Notes: generated by a model from the sequence alone, not told the origin. Positions 51,603 through 60,445 are shown, counted from the stretch's first letter. The stretch is DNA of 64,000 nucleotides from Natrinema amylolyticum (GCF_020515625.1 NZ_JAIWPJ010000002.1:62001-126000); one strand, 5' to 3'. Numbers and translations: made by a program.

Positions 51603-52948
51603 CGGGTCGCCACCTCCCCGACGGCGTCGCGGAGTAACACGCCGAGCGATCGCTCTCGATTCCAATCCAGGACGCGAGCCCCGGTCGCACGGGCGCGAGC
51701 GAGGCGCGTCCCCCGCTCGAGGGCCGTCAGTCGCGTCGCGACGTCGTCGGCGTCGGCGGTGACGTCGGGAGAGACGACGCGAACGGCGTACCCTCGCGCC
51801 CGGAGCGCCTCGACGAGCTCGAGGGGCTCGTCGTCGACGAACGAGGAGAAGAGGTACACCTGCGCCTCGCCGGGAAGCGTCCGGGAGAGCGCCGCGGTCG
51901 GATCGTCCGTCTGCGTCCGGGTGTACGACCCGTGATCGGAGTCCGTCTGCGTCTGCATCGCGTCCAGCAGCGCCGTCGCTTCCCGCCTCGTCGCGGGACC
52001 GGTTCCCGGCGCGACGCTCGTCAGCCGCTGGTCGTGGATACCGACGATGCCGGTCGGATGGCCCGCGGCTACCAGCGTCTCGAACGTCCGCTCGGCGGCG
52101 TCGGCCGAGCGCTCGAGCGCGGGCACCCCGTCGGTCGTCGCCGCGTGGAACTGATTCGGCCGCGCGTCGACGATACAGACGATCCGCGTCGCTCGCTCGG
52201 CGCGGTACTCGACGGTCGCCAGCTCTCGCGTGCCGGCGTACCGCCGCCAGTCGATCGAGCGCACCGGATCGCCCGGCTCATACTCGCGGACGGCGTAGAA
52301 CTCGAGGCCGCTGCCGCCCTCGTCGGTCGGGACCTCGCCCGCGTAGTCGTTCGTCCCGTCGCCGAGCCCCACCGTCTCGACGGCGGACGAACAGCGGATC
52401 GCGTCGTCGCCGTCGACGCTCGCCGTCCAGGTCTCGGCGACCGTGCCCGTGATATCGCGCGTTCGCACCGTTGCGTCGCCGAACGCGTGCTCGCCGCGCC
52501 GGAGTTCGACCTCGTACTCGAGAGTCGTCTCCGCGAGGGGCTCGAGCGTCTCGCAGGCGCGCGGCGAGCCGGAGACGACCGGCAGCGCGTCGGGAACGCC
52601 GTCGACGACGCGCAGATCGACGAGCGTCTCCGAGCCAGCGTTTCGGACGGTCGTCCGCACGGTCGCGGTGTCCCCGGGGTCGCCGGCTATCGCCCCTGCG
52701 TCGGATCGAGACGTCTCGTCAGTACCGACTGCCTCGCTCGAGGCGTCGTGAACCACAACGCGGCGGTGGACGCGCACCATCGCCGACTGATCGCTTCCCA
52801 GGACAGCCGCGGCGACGTACCACAGCGGGAGGGTGGCGGCGGCGACGAGGAGTTGACTCCCCACGGCGATGCCCAGTCCAGCGAAGGCGAGCGTCGCGGC
52901 GACGGCCCAGTCGCTGTCCGCGACCCGTTCGACGGTCCGTCCGGTCAT
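51599..52948 (-). CDS. DUF58 family protein
   Basis: A 449-residue protein with two N-terminal membrane helices, a beta-rich segment with a TVRTTVRNAGSETLVDLRVV Ig-like core, the DUF58 signature VREYEPGDPVRSIDWRRYAG, and a von Willebrand-like C-terminal alpha/beta region (TRIVCIVDARPNQF with a metal-site-like Asp). DUF58 proteins are usual clients of MoxR ATPases. The start codon is in an ATGA overlap with the upstream gene and the stop is in an ATGA overlap with the downstream gene, so translation should be coupled. Confidence 0.9.
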   Translation of the reverse strand: MTGRTVERVADSDWAVAATLAFAGLGIAVGSQLLVAAATLPLWYVAAAVLGSDQSAMVRVHRRVVVHDASSEAVGTDETSRSDAGAIAGDPGDTATVRTTVRNAGSETLVDLRVVDGVPDALPVVSGSPRACETLEPLAETTLEYEVELRRGEHAFGDATVRTRDITGTVAETWTASVDGDDAIRCSSAVETVGLGDGTNDYAGEVPTDEGGSGLEFYAVREYEPGDPVRSIDWRRYAGTRELATVEYRAERATRIVCIVDARPNQFHAATTDGVPALERSADAAERTFETLVAAGHPTGIVGIHDQRLTSVAPGTGPATRREATALLDAMQTQTDSDHGSYTRTQTDDPTAALSRTLPGEAQVYLFSSFVDDEPLELVEALRARGYAVRVVSPDVTADADDVATRLTALERGTRLARARATGARVLDWNRERSLGVLLRDAVGEVATR

Positions 52949-53619
52949 CGGTCCACCCCCTCGCTCCGGGCCGTGCCGTCGTCGAGCGCCTCGATCGCCG
53001 CGAGCGTGCGACGGACGCGGCGGTGATACGCCGCCCCGGGGTCGACCGCGGCGCGCAGCCGTTCGCGGGGCGGCTGCGTGAGGTCCTCGGCGAGGAACGC
53101 GGCGGCGACCGGATCGTCGGTCCACGTCCCCGCCAGAATGGCCTCGCGGGCCGCGTCGGTCGCGAGTCCGCGTTTCGTCGTGACGACGCGGACCGCACCG
53201 TCGACGAGCCGTCGGCGAACGGCCGCGGCCGACTCGTTCCGACGACAGCGATACCGGCCGCCCCCGGCGGCGAGGAGGTCCCACTCCGTCTCGCGGCCGA
53301 CCGACTGCTCTGCGTCGGTGTCTCCCGCTTCAGGCGGCGGCCCCTCGAGCAACTGCGAGCCGTCCGATCGGTCGGCGGTCCACGCCCACCAGCACGCGCC
53401 CACGGCGATCGCGGCTCCGAGTACCGGAAACAGCGTCGCGAACGGATACAGTATCACGGTAAGCGGTCGCACGGACGGCAGGAAGCCGCCGAGGATCACC
53501 GCTCCGATCGCCAGGAGGGCACCGGCACCGACCACTGCCGTCGCGACTCCCTCCGAATCGAGGGCCTCGAGTCGCCGCATCAGTCGCTGCCACGGTCCCG
53601 GTGACGAGCGGCGACTCAT
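52945..53619 (-). CDS. membrane protein of the MoxR cluster (DUF7269-like)
   Basis: A 224-residue protein. It has a basic N-terminus (MSRRSSPGPWQRLMRRLEAL), two helices (about residues 26-48 and 52-78) and a cytoplasmic C-terminal domain with RRNESAAAVRRRLVDGAVRV and AAYHRRVRRTLAAIEALDDG. It sits between DUF4129 and DUF58 with 4-base ATGA overlaps on both sides. I believe the family is DUF7269, restricted to haloarchaea and found only in this cluster. Function unknown. Confidence 0.82.
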   Translation of the reverse strand: MSRRSSPGPWQRLMRRLEALDSEGVATAVVGAGALLAIGAVILGGFLPSVRPLTVILYPFATLFPVLGAAIAVGACWWAWTADRSDGSQLLEGPPPEAGDTDAEQSVGRETEWDLLAAGGGRYRCRRNESAAAVRRRLVDGAVRVVTTKRGLATDAAREAILAGTWTDDPVAAAFLAEDLTQPPRERLRAAVDPGAAYHRRVRRTLAAIEALDDGTARSEGVDR

Positions 53620-55259
53620 TCCGAACCCTCCTCGTCCGGATCGTGGTCGAGCAGGTCCCGAACCGTCGCTCGCGCCGCCGCCACTCGGTCCGGGGAGGCC
53701 TCGCGGCCGCCGTACTCGACGTCGCGAACGATCGCGACCAACCGTCGCACGTTCTCCGCCGGGAACCCGGCGGCGAGCGCGTCGCGAGCCACCTCGCCGG
53801 GAGTCACCGTCTCGCGGTCGTCCACCTCGAGTCGGTCGAGGAACGCGTGCCACGCCGCGCGGATCTCCGCGCGAGGCCCGCGGGGAGTGAGCGGTTCGGC
53901 CGCGAGGTCGGGGCCGTCGTCCACGGAATCGCTCGGCTCGTCGGACTCGTCGTCGCCCGTTCCGAACACGGCCGCGAGCACCGATCCGTCGCTGCCGCTC
54001 GACGACCGGCCGAGCGAACCCAGCGAGCCCAGCGACGGGAGGGTCACGAACGCGCGGCCGACCGAGGGGAGGGACAGACCGAGCGACGGGAATCCGCGAC
54101 CGGCCCCGCCGAATTCGAGGCGCGGCAGCGAGATCGTCGGGAGCTGTATCGACGGCCAACTGAACTCGCCGATCCCGCCGAAGAGCCCGCCGAGCGCGTC
54201 GGCGAGGGCCTCGAGGACGTCCGCGAGCGCGACGAACAGACCGGTCGCTCCGGTTCCGCGCCGTCGCTCGCGGTTCGCGACCAGCCGGAGGTATGTCGCG
54301 ACGCCGCCGATGACGAAGCCGGGCACGAACACGACGACCGCCGTCAGCCGGAGATAGAGGTTTCCGACGGTCGCCGACGCGCGCTCTTCGCCGACCTCGA
54401 CCGTGACGGTCGCCTCGTCGCCGATCGGCAGCCAGATGTGGGTCCGCCCCTCGTCGCCGGTCGTCTTCGTCCCGCCGCTCTCGAGGGAGACCGTCGCGTC
54501 CGAAACTCCCTCTCCGCCAGCGGAGACCTGGACGGGAGCGGGCGAGCCGGGGAACAAGAGCGGTGAGATGAACTCGACCGTCGGTTCGGCGACGTCGACG
54601 GTCCGGTCGCCAGTCACTGGGCCGCGCTCGACGTGTAGCTCGACCGGGCCGGCGGTCTCCGGCATCGTCACCGCCGCTTCGCCGTCTTCGTCCGTCGTCG
54701 CGACGGCCTCCCCGTCGAGGGTCACCGTCGCGTCGGTCACCGGCGACTCTCCGACCGTCGCCGAGATGTCGAGATCTCGGGCCGGTGCCGCCCCGCCGCT
54801 GGTCTCGATCGTCGCGCCGGTCGGCACGTCGAACGTCCGCGAGCGGTTCACTTCGTGGATCGCGACGGTCATCTCCTCGGCGTACGGGACAGTGATCTCG
54901 CTCCTGCCGAACGTTCCGGCTTCCGTGACGTTTTCGCCGTTCACTGCGATCGTTTTGGTACTGAAGTGGCCGATAGGGCCGATATCGACGGTCACCTCGT
55001 TCCCTGGCTCGATCGCTCCCTCGATTTCGATATCGTGATCGTCCGTCGGCGGCGAATCAGTCGTCTCGTCGTCGACTTCCGCCGGCGTCGCGTTGAACTC
55101 CGGCCGGTCGTCGATCGACTCCCAGTCGCCGGCGACCGGCTCCCCGCCGCCGTCACCGGGACCGTCGAGTCGCGGATCCGCCGCGGGAAGGGCGCTCGCG
55201 ATCGCGAGCAGACAGCACAGGCAACCGATCACGAACAGGAGCCGACGCGTTCCGGTCAC
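53616..55259 (-). CDS. DUF4129 protein with signal peptide and Ig-like domains
   Basis: A 547-residue protein. It starts GTG with a signal or anchor helix (RRLLFVIGCLCCLLAIASAL), followed by ~230 residues of extracellular beta-sandwich repeats (ATVTLDGEAVATTDEDGEAA is one), a TM helix (about residues 302-322), a long low-complexity loop, and a C-terminal DUF4129 domain: EIRAAWHAFLDRLEVDDRET, then the TPGEVARDALAAGFPAENV segment. DUF4129 often accompanies transglutaminase-like domains, but none is present here. It overlaps HtpX by GTGA and the next gene by ATGA. Confidence 0.88.
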   Translation of the reverse strand: MTGTRRLLFVIGCLCCLLAIASALPAADPRLDGPGDGGGEPVAGDWESIDDRPEFNATPAEVDDETTDSPPTDDHDIEIEGAIEPGNEVTVDIGPIGHFSTKTIAVNGENVTEAGTFGRSEITVPYAEEMTVAIHEVNRSRTFDVPTGATIETSGGAAPARDLDISATVGESPVTDATVTLDGEAVATTDEDGEAAVTMPETAGPVELHVERGPVTGDRTVDVAEPTVEFISPLLFPGSPAPVQVSAGGEGVSDATVSLESGGTKTTGDEGRTHIWLPIGDEATVTVEVGEERASATVGNLYLRLTAVVVFVPGFVIGGVATYLRLVANRERRRGTGATGLFVALADVLEALADALGGLFGGIGEFSWPSIQLPTISLPRLEFGGAGRGFPSLGLSLPSVGRAFVTLPSLGSLGSLGRSSSGSDGSVLAAVFGTGDDESDEPSDSVDDGPDLAAEPLTPRGPRAEIRAAWHAFLDRLEVDDRETVTPGEVARDALAAGFPAENVRRLVAIVRDVEYGGREASPDRVAAARATVRDLLDHDPDEEGSE

Positions 55260-56344
55260 GCTCGCCCCTCCAGTTCGGCCGCCGTCTCGTACAGTCGTTG
55301 CACGCGGGCGTCGACGGGCGGGTGGGTCGCGGAGCCGTCGCCGCCGACCGGTCCCGACGGCGTGGTGGCCTCGAGCCACGAGGTCACCCGCTCCCGGCGA
55401 CGCGCGTCGGTCGTCGGCCGTCGGATCCGAGGTAATGACGTCGTGTCCTCGCCCGTCACGGGATCGTTCGGGACGATACACAGGGCGCGGGTCTTGGCCG
55501 TCCGGAGGTCCGTCTCCGGCGTCCCGGCCGTCTCGGCGAGGGTCACCAGCGCGCTCGCGAGGGCCATCGGGTTTCCGGTGATCCGGGCGGCCGCGGCGTC
55601 CGCGGCGAACTCCCGGGTCTGCGAGAGCGTTCGCGTCGCCCAGTCGGCGATGGCGGGGAACACCCACAGGATGGGCGCGACGAAGACGTAGGTCAGCGCG
55701 ACCAGCGGGAGAAACCAGTACAGCGCGACCCGACCGCCGTCCGATAGCTCGCGGGGATCGACCAGCGCGCGCCGCGCGAGCCGCGCCGCGTGATACGCTC
55801 GATCGGCGACCTCGAGGAACAGCGTCGTGATCGTCATCAGCGTCACGTCCCGGTTGGCGACGTGGGCGATCTCGTGGGCCAGTACCGCCTCGAGCTCGTC
55901 GGCGTCGAGGGACTCGACCAACCCCGTCGTGACGACGATCGTCGCGTCGGTGAGCCGGCCGACGGTGTAACAGCTTGCCGTCTCGTCGGCGACGACGCGG
56001 ACGTCGGGCTCCGGGATGTCGGTTCGCATCGCCAGCTGTCGCACCGTTCGAGCGACGGCGTGGTCCTCGTCACCGGTACTGCCGTGGGTTCCGGCGAGAA
56101 CGCGTTGATAGCCGTAATACGTCTGTGCCACGAGGAAGCCGCCGATCAACGCCAGCGCTGTGAGGCGCGATACCGGCAACCGGACGAGGTCGAACTCGGC
56201 GGCTCCGTGCCGGAGGTAGACGATCGTGCCGCCGACGACTCCCGGTAACAGGACGCCGTAGGCCCACAGCAGCGCGAGGACGAACGCGGCCGTGATCGCG
56301 ACGAACACGCCGAGGACGGCACCGATCCGCAGGCGAAGGTTCAT
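55256..56344 (-). CDS. HtpX-like M48 metalloprotease, first gene of the MoxR-linked operon
   Basis: A 362-residue M48 protease with two N-terminal helices (about residues 8-45 and 58-80), HEIAH in EAVLAHEIAHVANRDVTLMT, a second helix pair after the catalytic domain, and the EFAADAAAARITGNPMALA segment carrying the third ligand. It heads a five-gene operon through GTGA, so proteolysis may belong to the MoxR complex's maturation or quality control (inference). It is distinct from the HtpX-like protein at 26609-27529, which is shorter and elsewhere. Confidence 0.93.
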   Translation of the reverse strand: MNLRLRIGAVLGVFVAITAAFVLALLWAYGVLLPGVVGGTIVYLRHGAAEFDLVRLPVSRLTALALIGGFLVAQTYYGYQRVLAGTHGSTGDEDHAVARTVRQLAMRTDIPEPDVRVVADETASCYTVGRLTDATIVVTTGLVESLDADELEAVLAHEIAHVANRDVTLMTITTLFLEVADRAYHAARLARRALVDPRELSDGGRVALYWFLPLVALTYVFVAPILWVFPAIADWATRTLSQTREFAADAAAARITGNPMALASALVTLAETAGTPETDLRTAKTRALCIVPNDPVTGEDTTSLPRIRRPTTDARRRERVTSWLEATTPSGPVGGDGSATHPPVDARVQRLYETAAELEGRA

Positions 56345-56583
56345 GGAGGGCGCTCAGTCGAATTCTCGTCTCTGGGACCAAAAATTTTCCCCGAACGTTT
56401 CGGTCTGGTATCGAGTTTCGGTCACAGTTCGGCCACAGTCGTTCGTCGCCCTCGAGCGCCGCTGTCGACGACTTTCGGTCGATCGACCCCGGTTACTGCC
56501 GCCGGAGACTCCGCGGGACGGGGAAGAGTGGCGGACCAGTCGTCTTCGGGTTCCCGATCGAACCGCGCAGTGGCGCTGACAAA

Positions 56584-56594
56584 CATTTAATTCG
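56584..56594 (+). promoter_or_regulatory. TATA element of the NfeD gene
   Basis: CATTTAATTCG centred 27 bases before the ATG at 56616. Confidence 0.6.
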
Positions 56595-56615
56595 CGCGAG
56601 ACTATAGCTCTACGT

Positions 56616-57230
56616 ATGGTCGAATCCCTCGTAGGGAACGTGCCGCTCTTGCTCTTGGTAGTAGGTCTCGTGTTAATGGTACTCGAGGCCATCTCGCCGG
56701 GAGCGCACCTCATCGTCATCGGGATCGCCCTGGTCGGTGCGGGGTTGATCGGCGTGCTCTTCCCGCCGGCGGCGAACGTGCTCGTGCTGGCAGGGCTGAC
56801 GCTCGCGATCGGTGCCGCTGCAGCCTACGTCTACCGCGAGTTCGACTTCTACGGCGGGAAGGGGACCGCCCGCACGACGGACTCGGACTCGCTGTCCGGC
56901 GCGACGGGCTACGTCACCGAGACGGTCACTACCCGTAGCGGCGAAGTCAAACTCGACGAGGGCGGCTTCGCCCCGTACTACAGCGCGCGGACGACCAGCG
57001 GAACGATCGAGGAGGGCGAGGAGGTCATCGTCATCGATCCCGGCGGCGGGAACGTCCTCACGGTCGAATCCGTCGGTGCGATCGGCGAGGACGAAATCGA
57101 TCGCGCGCTCGCGCGTGACGAGGCTTCGTCGTCCGAGCAGGACGATCGAGAGGCCGCGGACGGCGGTGAATCGATGCCCGAAACCGAATCCGAGTCGGAG
57201 ACCGAAACGGAAACCGAGAAATCTGGCTGA
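56616..57230 (+). CDS. NfeD-family membrane protein
   Basis: A 204-residue short NfeD. Two to three helices (residues ~8-70, with LMVLEAISPGAHLIVIGIAL) are followed by an OB-fold domain (GYVTETVTTRSGEVKLDEGG ... GEEVIVIDPGGGNVLTVESV) and an acidic tail. NfeD partners SPFH/stomatin proteins: the stomatin gene lies 72 bases downstream on the same strand. Together they likely organise membrane microdomains. The N-terminal serine-protease region seen in long NfeDs is absent. Confidence 0.92.
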   Translation: MVESLVGNVPLLLLVVGLVLMVLEAISPGAHLIVIGIALVGAGLIGVLFPPAANVLVLAGLTLAIGAAAAYVYREFDFYGGKGTARTTDSDSLSGATGYVTETVTTRSGEVKLDEGGFAPYYSARTTSGTIEEGEEVIVIDPGGGNVLTVESVGAIGEDEIDRALARDEASSSEQDDREAADGGESMPETESESETETETEKSG

Positions 57231-57302
57231 ACCGTGCGATCCCTCCTCACATGTTGATGAAATAAGGGAACGCTTTTCTCCCCGCCGCCGTAACCTCGAA
57301 AT

Positions 57303-58481
57303 ATGATCGCCCAACTGTTCCCGATGCAAACCACCGGCGGTGCTCTGCTACTCGTCGGTGCGCTCGTCCTCGTCGTGGTCGTCGCCGCGCTCCTCAGCGC
57401 GATCGAGATCGTCGACGCCTACGAGAAACGCGCCCTGACCGTCTTCGGGGAGTACCGCAAACTCCTCGAGCCGGGGATCAACTTCGTCCCGCCGTTCGTC
57501 TCGAACACGTACGCGTTCGATATGCGGACGCAGACGCTAGACGTCCCCCGGCAGGAAGCGATCACCCGCGACAACTCGCCGGTGACCGCTGACGCCGTCG
57601 TCTACATCAAGGTGATGGACGCCAAGAAGGCGTTCCTGCAGGTCGACGACTACAAGAAGGCCGTCTCGAACCTCGCCCAGACGACCCTGCGCGCCGTGCT
57701 GGGCGACATGGAACTCGACGACACACTGAACAAGCGCCAGGAGATCAACGCACGCATCCGCGAGGAACTCGACGAACCCACCGACGAGTGGGGGATCCGC
57801 GTCGAGAGCGTCGAGGTCCGCGAGGTCAACCCCTCGAAGGACGTCCAGCGCGCGATGGAGCAACAGACCTCCGCCGAGCGGAAACGCCGTGCCATGATTC
57901 TCGAGGCCCAAGGTGAACGCCGCAGCGCCGTCGAGAAGGCGGAAGGTGACAAACAGAGCGAGATCATCCGCGCACAGGGTGAAAAGCAGAGCCAGATCCT
58001 GGAAGCGCAGGGTGACGCGATCTCGACCGTCCTGCGCGCGCGCTCCGCGGAATCGATGGGCGAACGCGCCGTCATCGACAAGGGCATGGAGACGCTGGCC
58101 GATATCGGCCAGGGCGAGTCGACGACGTTCGTCATGCCCCAAGAGCTCACCTCGCTGGTCGGGCGCTACGGCAAGCACCTCTCTGGTAGCGACGTCAAGG
58201 AGAACGGTCACGAACTCGAGAGCCGCGACTTCGACGACGAGACGCGCGAACTGATCGGACTAGACGACATCGCCGAGATCATCGGCGAGATCGATCAGGA
58301 AGCGGACATGGACGTCGAAGCGATGGAGCAGGAGGCCCAGGCGATCAAGGAAGGGAAGGACCCGGCGGAGATCTCGGATCCCGACGAAGTCATCGAGGAG
58401 ATGGATCAGGACTTCCAGAGCCAGGCCGACGGCGGCACCGAGATGTCGGTCGACGAGGACGAACCCTCCACGAGCGACTGA
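57303..58481 (+). CDS. SPFH/stomatin-family protein
   Basis: A 392-residue SPFH protein with one N-terminal membrane helix (residues ~12-36) followed by the SPFH domain (EKRALTVFGEYRKLLEPGIN, then FDMRTQTLDVPRQEAITRDN and VKTLRAVLG-like ATLRAVLGDMELD). The Glu/Ala-rich coiled coil (QTSAERKRRAMILEAQGERR and AQGEKQSQILEAQGD) drives oligomerisation. The C-terminus is acidic and helical, longer than in typical stomatins. It follows NfeD and precedes a winged-helix regulator, all on the same strand. Confidence 0.95.
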   Translation: MIAQLFPMQTTGGALLLVGALVLVVVVAALLSAIEIVDAYEKRALTVFGEYRKLLEPGINFVPPFVSNTYAFDMRTQTLDVPRQEAITRDNSPVTADAVVYIKVMDAKKAFLQVDDYKKAVSNLAQTTLRAVLGDMELDDTLNKRQEINARIREELDEPTDEWGIRVESVEVREVNPSKDVQRAMEQQTSAERKRRAMILEAQGERRSAVEKAEGDKQSEIIRAQGEKQSQILEAQGDAISTVLRARSAESMGERAVIDKGMETLADIGQGESTTFVMPQELTSLVGRYGKHLSGSDVKENGHELESRDFDDETRELIGLDDIAEIIGEIDQEADMDVEAMEQEAQAIKEGKDPAEISDPDEVIEEMDQDFQSQADGGTEMSVDEDEPSTSD

Positions 58482-58580
58482 TCGGTCGTCAGGGGACGTC
58501 CCGTCGTCCATCGCACCGTCGTCCGAATTTGTTTTTCTGAACGACGGCCAGTAGCTGCTCGGACTCGGTGCTAGTTATTG

Positions 58581-58598
58581 TATTACTAACCAGTAATA
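58581..58598. promoter_or_regulatory. dyad TATTACT-N4-AGTAATA upstream of the winged-helix gene
   Basis: Perfect 7-base inverted repeat with a 4-base spacer (AACC), 65 bases upstream of the ATG at 58663. The core TTACT-N4-AGTAA recurs just after the same gene (59288-59301). Confidence 0.6.
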
Positions 58599-58662
58599 TT
58601 CGGTGAACAAAGCGGAGCGAAACCTGTTTTACGGGTGGCCCCCTTGTGGGCGGTAGGTAGTT

Positions 58663-59280
58663 ATGACAAAGCCCGACGGGGTCGACGACGACAAACGAGC
58701 GACCCTGCGCCGATTCGCCGCCCTCGGTGCTGCCTCCCCGCTGGTCGGACGCGCCGACGCAGCGGCGGCTGATACGGGCGAAAGCGACGCGCGAGACGCC
58801 ATCGCGGGCTATCTCTCGACGACGCCCGGCGCACACTTCTCGAAGATCCGGGATGACCTGCAACTCGGGACTGGCGAGACCCAACACCACTTGCGTCGAC
58901 TCGAGGACGTCGACGCGATCGAGCGCTATCGCGACGGCGACTACAAGCGATTCGTCACCGCCGGCCGCTTCGACGAGTTCGAGAAGCGAGCCCTGGGGTA
59001 CCTCCGTCGGGAGACGCCTCGCGGCATGCTGATCGAACTCCTCCTGAACTCCGAGGCCACCGCCGGCGATCTCGCCGACGCGCTCGACGTCTCGCCGCCG
59101 ACGGTGAGCAAGTACGCCGGCGAACTCGAGGAGGCCGGACTACTCTCGCGGACGGATGGCTACGCGGTCGAACGGCCCGAGACGGTGCTGGTCCTCGTGG
59201 TCCGCCACGCGGATTCCTTCGGCGATCGGGCCCGAGCGCTCGCTCGAGACGCGGATCAGTTCCTCACGTACCAGGGCTAA
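58663..59280 (+). CDS. tandem winged-helix regulator with a Tat-like N-terminus
   Basis: A 205-residue protein. The first ~40 residues contain RRFAALGAASPLVGRADA, which resembles a twin-arginine signal peptide (RRF followed by a short hydrophobic run). Then come two winged-helix modules (HFSKIRDDLQLGTGETQHHL and AGDLADALDVSPPTVSKYAG), as in the regulator at 46888-47415. A DNA-binding protein should not be exported, so the RR stretch is probably a membrane-association or remnant feature; relatives in other haloarchaea should be checked. The gene is bracketed by two copies of the same dyad, suggesting autoregulation. Confidence 0.82.
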   Translation: MTKPDGVDDDKRATLRRFAALGAASPLVGRADAAAADTGESDARDAIAGYLSTTPGAHFSKIRDDLQLGTGETQHHLRRLEDVDAIERYRDGDYKRFVTAGRFDEFEKRALGYLRRETPRGMLIELLLNSEATAGDLADALDVSPPTVSKYAGELEEAGLLSRTDGYAVERPETVLVLVVRHADSFGDRARALARDADQFLTYQG

Positions 59281-59287
59281 GAGACTA

Positions 59288-59301
59288 TTACTCGGCAGTA
59301 A
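59288..59301. promoter_or_regulatory. second copy of the TTACT-N4-AGTAA dyad
   Basis: TTACT-CGGC-AGTAA, 7 bases after the stop codon of the winged-helix gene, with the same half-sites and spacer length as 58583-58596. A further half-site, TATTACT, lies at 59307-59313. It is in front of the stop of the convergent HAD gene. Confidence 0.5.
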
Positions 59302-59316
59302 GTACGTATTACTCCG

Positions 59317-59982
59317 TCACGACGAGTCGGTCGACGCGACGAGCGACGGCAATTCGGTCAGCGACTCGAGTTCGTGCGTCGCATTCGGCGGCCGCTCCAG
59401 ATCGCGGTTGTGCGGCCGTCGGAGGAAGGCGGTCTCGAGGCCGGCCGCTCGCCCGGCCGTCACGTCTTTCGGGGAGTCGCCGACGTAGAGACCGTCGGTA
59501 ACGCCGAGGCGGTCGAGCACGTCGTCGATGTAATACGGGTCGGGCTTGCGTCGCTCGTAGCCCTCGAACGTGGGGTCTCGCCCGCGAACGACGTCGAAGT
59601 CGAACCCGACGTAGTCGGCGACGAACTCGGCCGTTTCGTGCCTGTTGTTAGTCACGAGGCCGATCGTCGTCCGCTCGCCGAGGTCGCGAATCGCGTCGAT
59701 ATCGTCGTAGGTGCCGCGCTCTCCCGATCGGAGCCGGTCGTGAGTGCCGCTCGAGGCGTAGGTCTCCTTCAGTTCCCAGAACCGCGCGGGATCGACCCCG
59801 AGCGCGCGACAGTGCTCCCTGATCCGTTCCCGATCGTGATCGTTGAAATCGCGACGTTGATTTGGCGTCGGCTCGGCTCCCAGATCGGCGAGCGCCGCGT
59901 CGGCGGCGTCGGCGTACACCTGCGGGTCGGTCCGCGGCCCCTCGAGAATGACCCCGTCCATGTCGAACAGTACCGTCGTCAT
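59317..59982 (-). CDS. HAD-superfamily phosphatase
   Basis: A 221-residue HAD hydrolase starting MTTVLFDMDGVIL. Motif I is FDMDGVIL (nucleophile Asp8), motif II is TIGLVTNN, motif III is the YERRKPDPYY lysine, and motif IV is VGDSPKDVTAG. The helical cap is of the small C1 type (DRERIREHCRALGVDPARFW), as in phosphoglycolate phosphatase-like enzymes. The substrate is unassigned; a sugar phosphate is likely. The start at 59982 removes a 61-residue non-HAD extension. The gene converges with the winged-helix gene. Confidence 0.92.
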   Translation of the reverse strand: MTTVLFDMDGVILEGPRTDPQVYADAADAALADLGAEPTPNQRRDFNDHDRERIREHCRALGVDPARFWELKETYASSGTHDRLRSGERGTYDDIDAIRDLGERTTIGLVTNNRHETAEFVADYVGFDFDVVRGRDPTFEGYERRKPDPYYIDDVLDRLGVTDGLYVGDSPKDVTAGRAAGLETAFLRRPHNRDLERPPNATHELESLTELPSLVASTDSS

Positions 59983-60097
59983 GTCCCGATACTGGGCGCT
60001 CGTCCCAAAAGAGGGTTCGGCGTCGCGACGGCCGTCGCTGGTCGCTCGTGACGATCGGTAAAATACGAAAAGAACGCACTGAGTCGCCGTCGTGAGC

Positions 60098-60331
60098 CTA
60101 AATATCGACTTTCCAGGTCGTACTCGAGGAGTAACCCCATTTTTCGATCTCGACGTCGTAGTCACCGTCCTGGAGTGCGGTGATGTTCGAGCCGACCTCC
60201 TTCGCCGTCATGCCGAGCTCCTTGCCGATGAGGCGGGATTTGAAGTACGTCTTCGTCGCCGCGTTGTTTCGGAGGTACTCCAGAATCCGCTGTTGTTTGC
60301 TCGTGAGGTCGGGGGCCATTGCAGTGCTCAT
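60098..60331 (-). CDS. DUF7123-like winged-helix protein
   Basis: A 77-residue protein: SKQQRILEYLRNNAATKTYFK followed by SRLIGKELGMTAKEVGSNIT, a two-helix plus recognition-helix pattern of a small winged-helix domain, and a C-terminal strand region with WGYSSSTTW. Close relatives are conserved across haloarchaea (I believe DUF7123). A DNA- or RNA-binding role is likely. The start at 60331 was chosen since the longer frame adds 80 residues without homology. A 17-base direct repeat lies upstream (60366, 60446). Confidence 0.78.
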   Translation of the reverse strand: MSTAMAPDLTSKQQRILEYLRNNAATKTYFKSRLIGKELGMTAKEVGSNITALQDGDYDVEIEKWGYSSSTTWKVDI

Positions 60332-60365
60332 ACACGACCGGATGACAGGAACGCCCTTAGGGGGT

Positions 60366-60382
60366 TTGGTACGCGCGGTTAA
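60366..60382. repeat. 17-bp direct repeat, copy 1
   Basis: TTGGTACGCGCGGTTAA, repeated at 60446-60462 with one mismatch (G to C), exactly 80 bases apart. Both copies lie in the upstream region of the DUF7123-like gene (start 60331, minus strand), so it may be a regulatory site pair. Confidence 0.5.
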
Positions 60383-60445
60383 CCCGCTGCCGTCGTGCGG
60401 TTTGATCCGAGAGTAAGAGACCAATAACCGACCGGAAAGGTTTCG

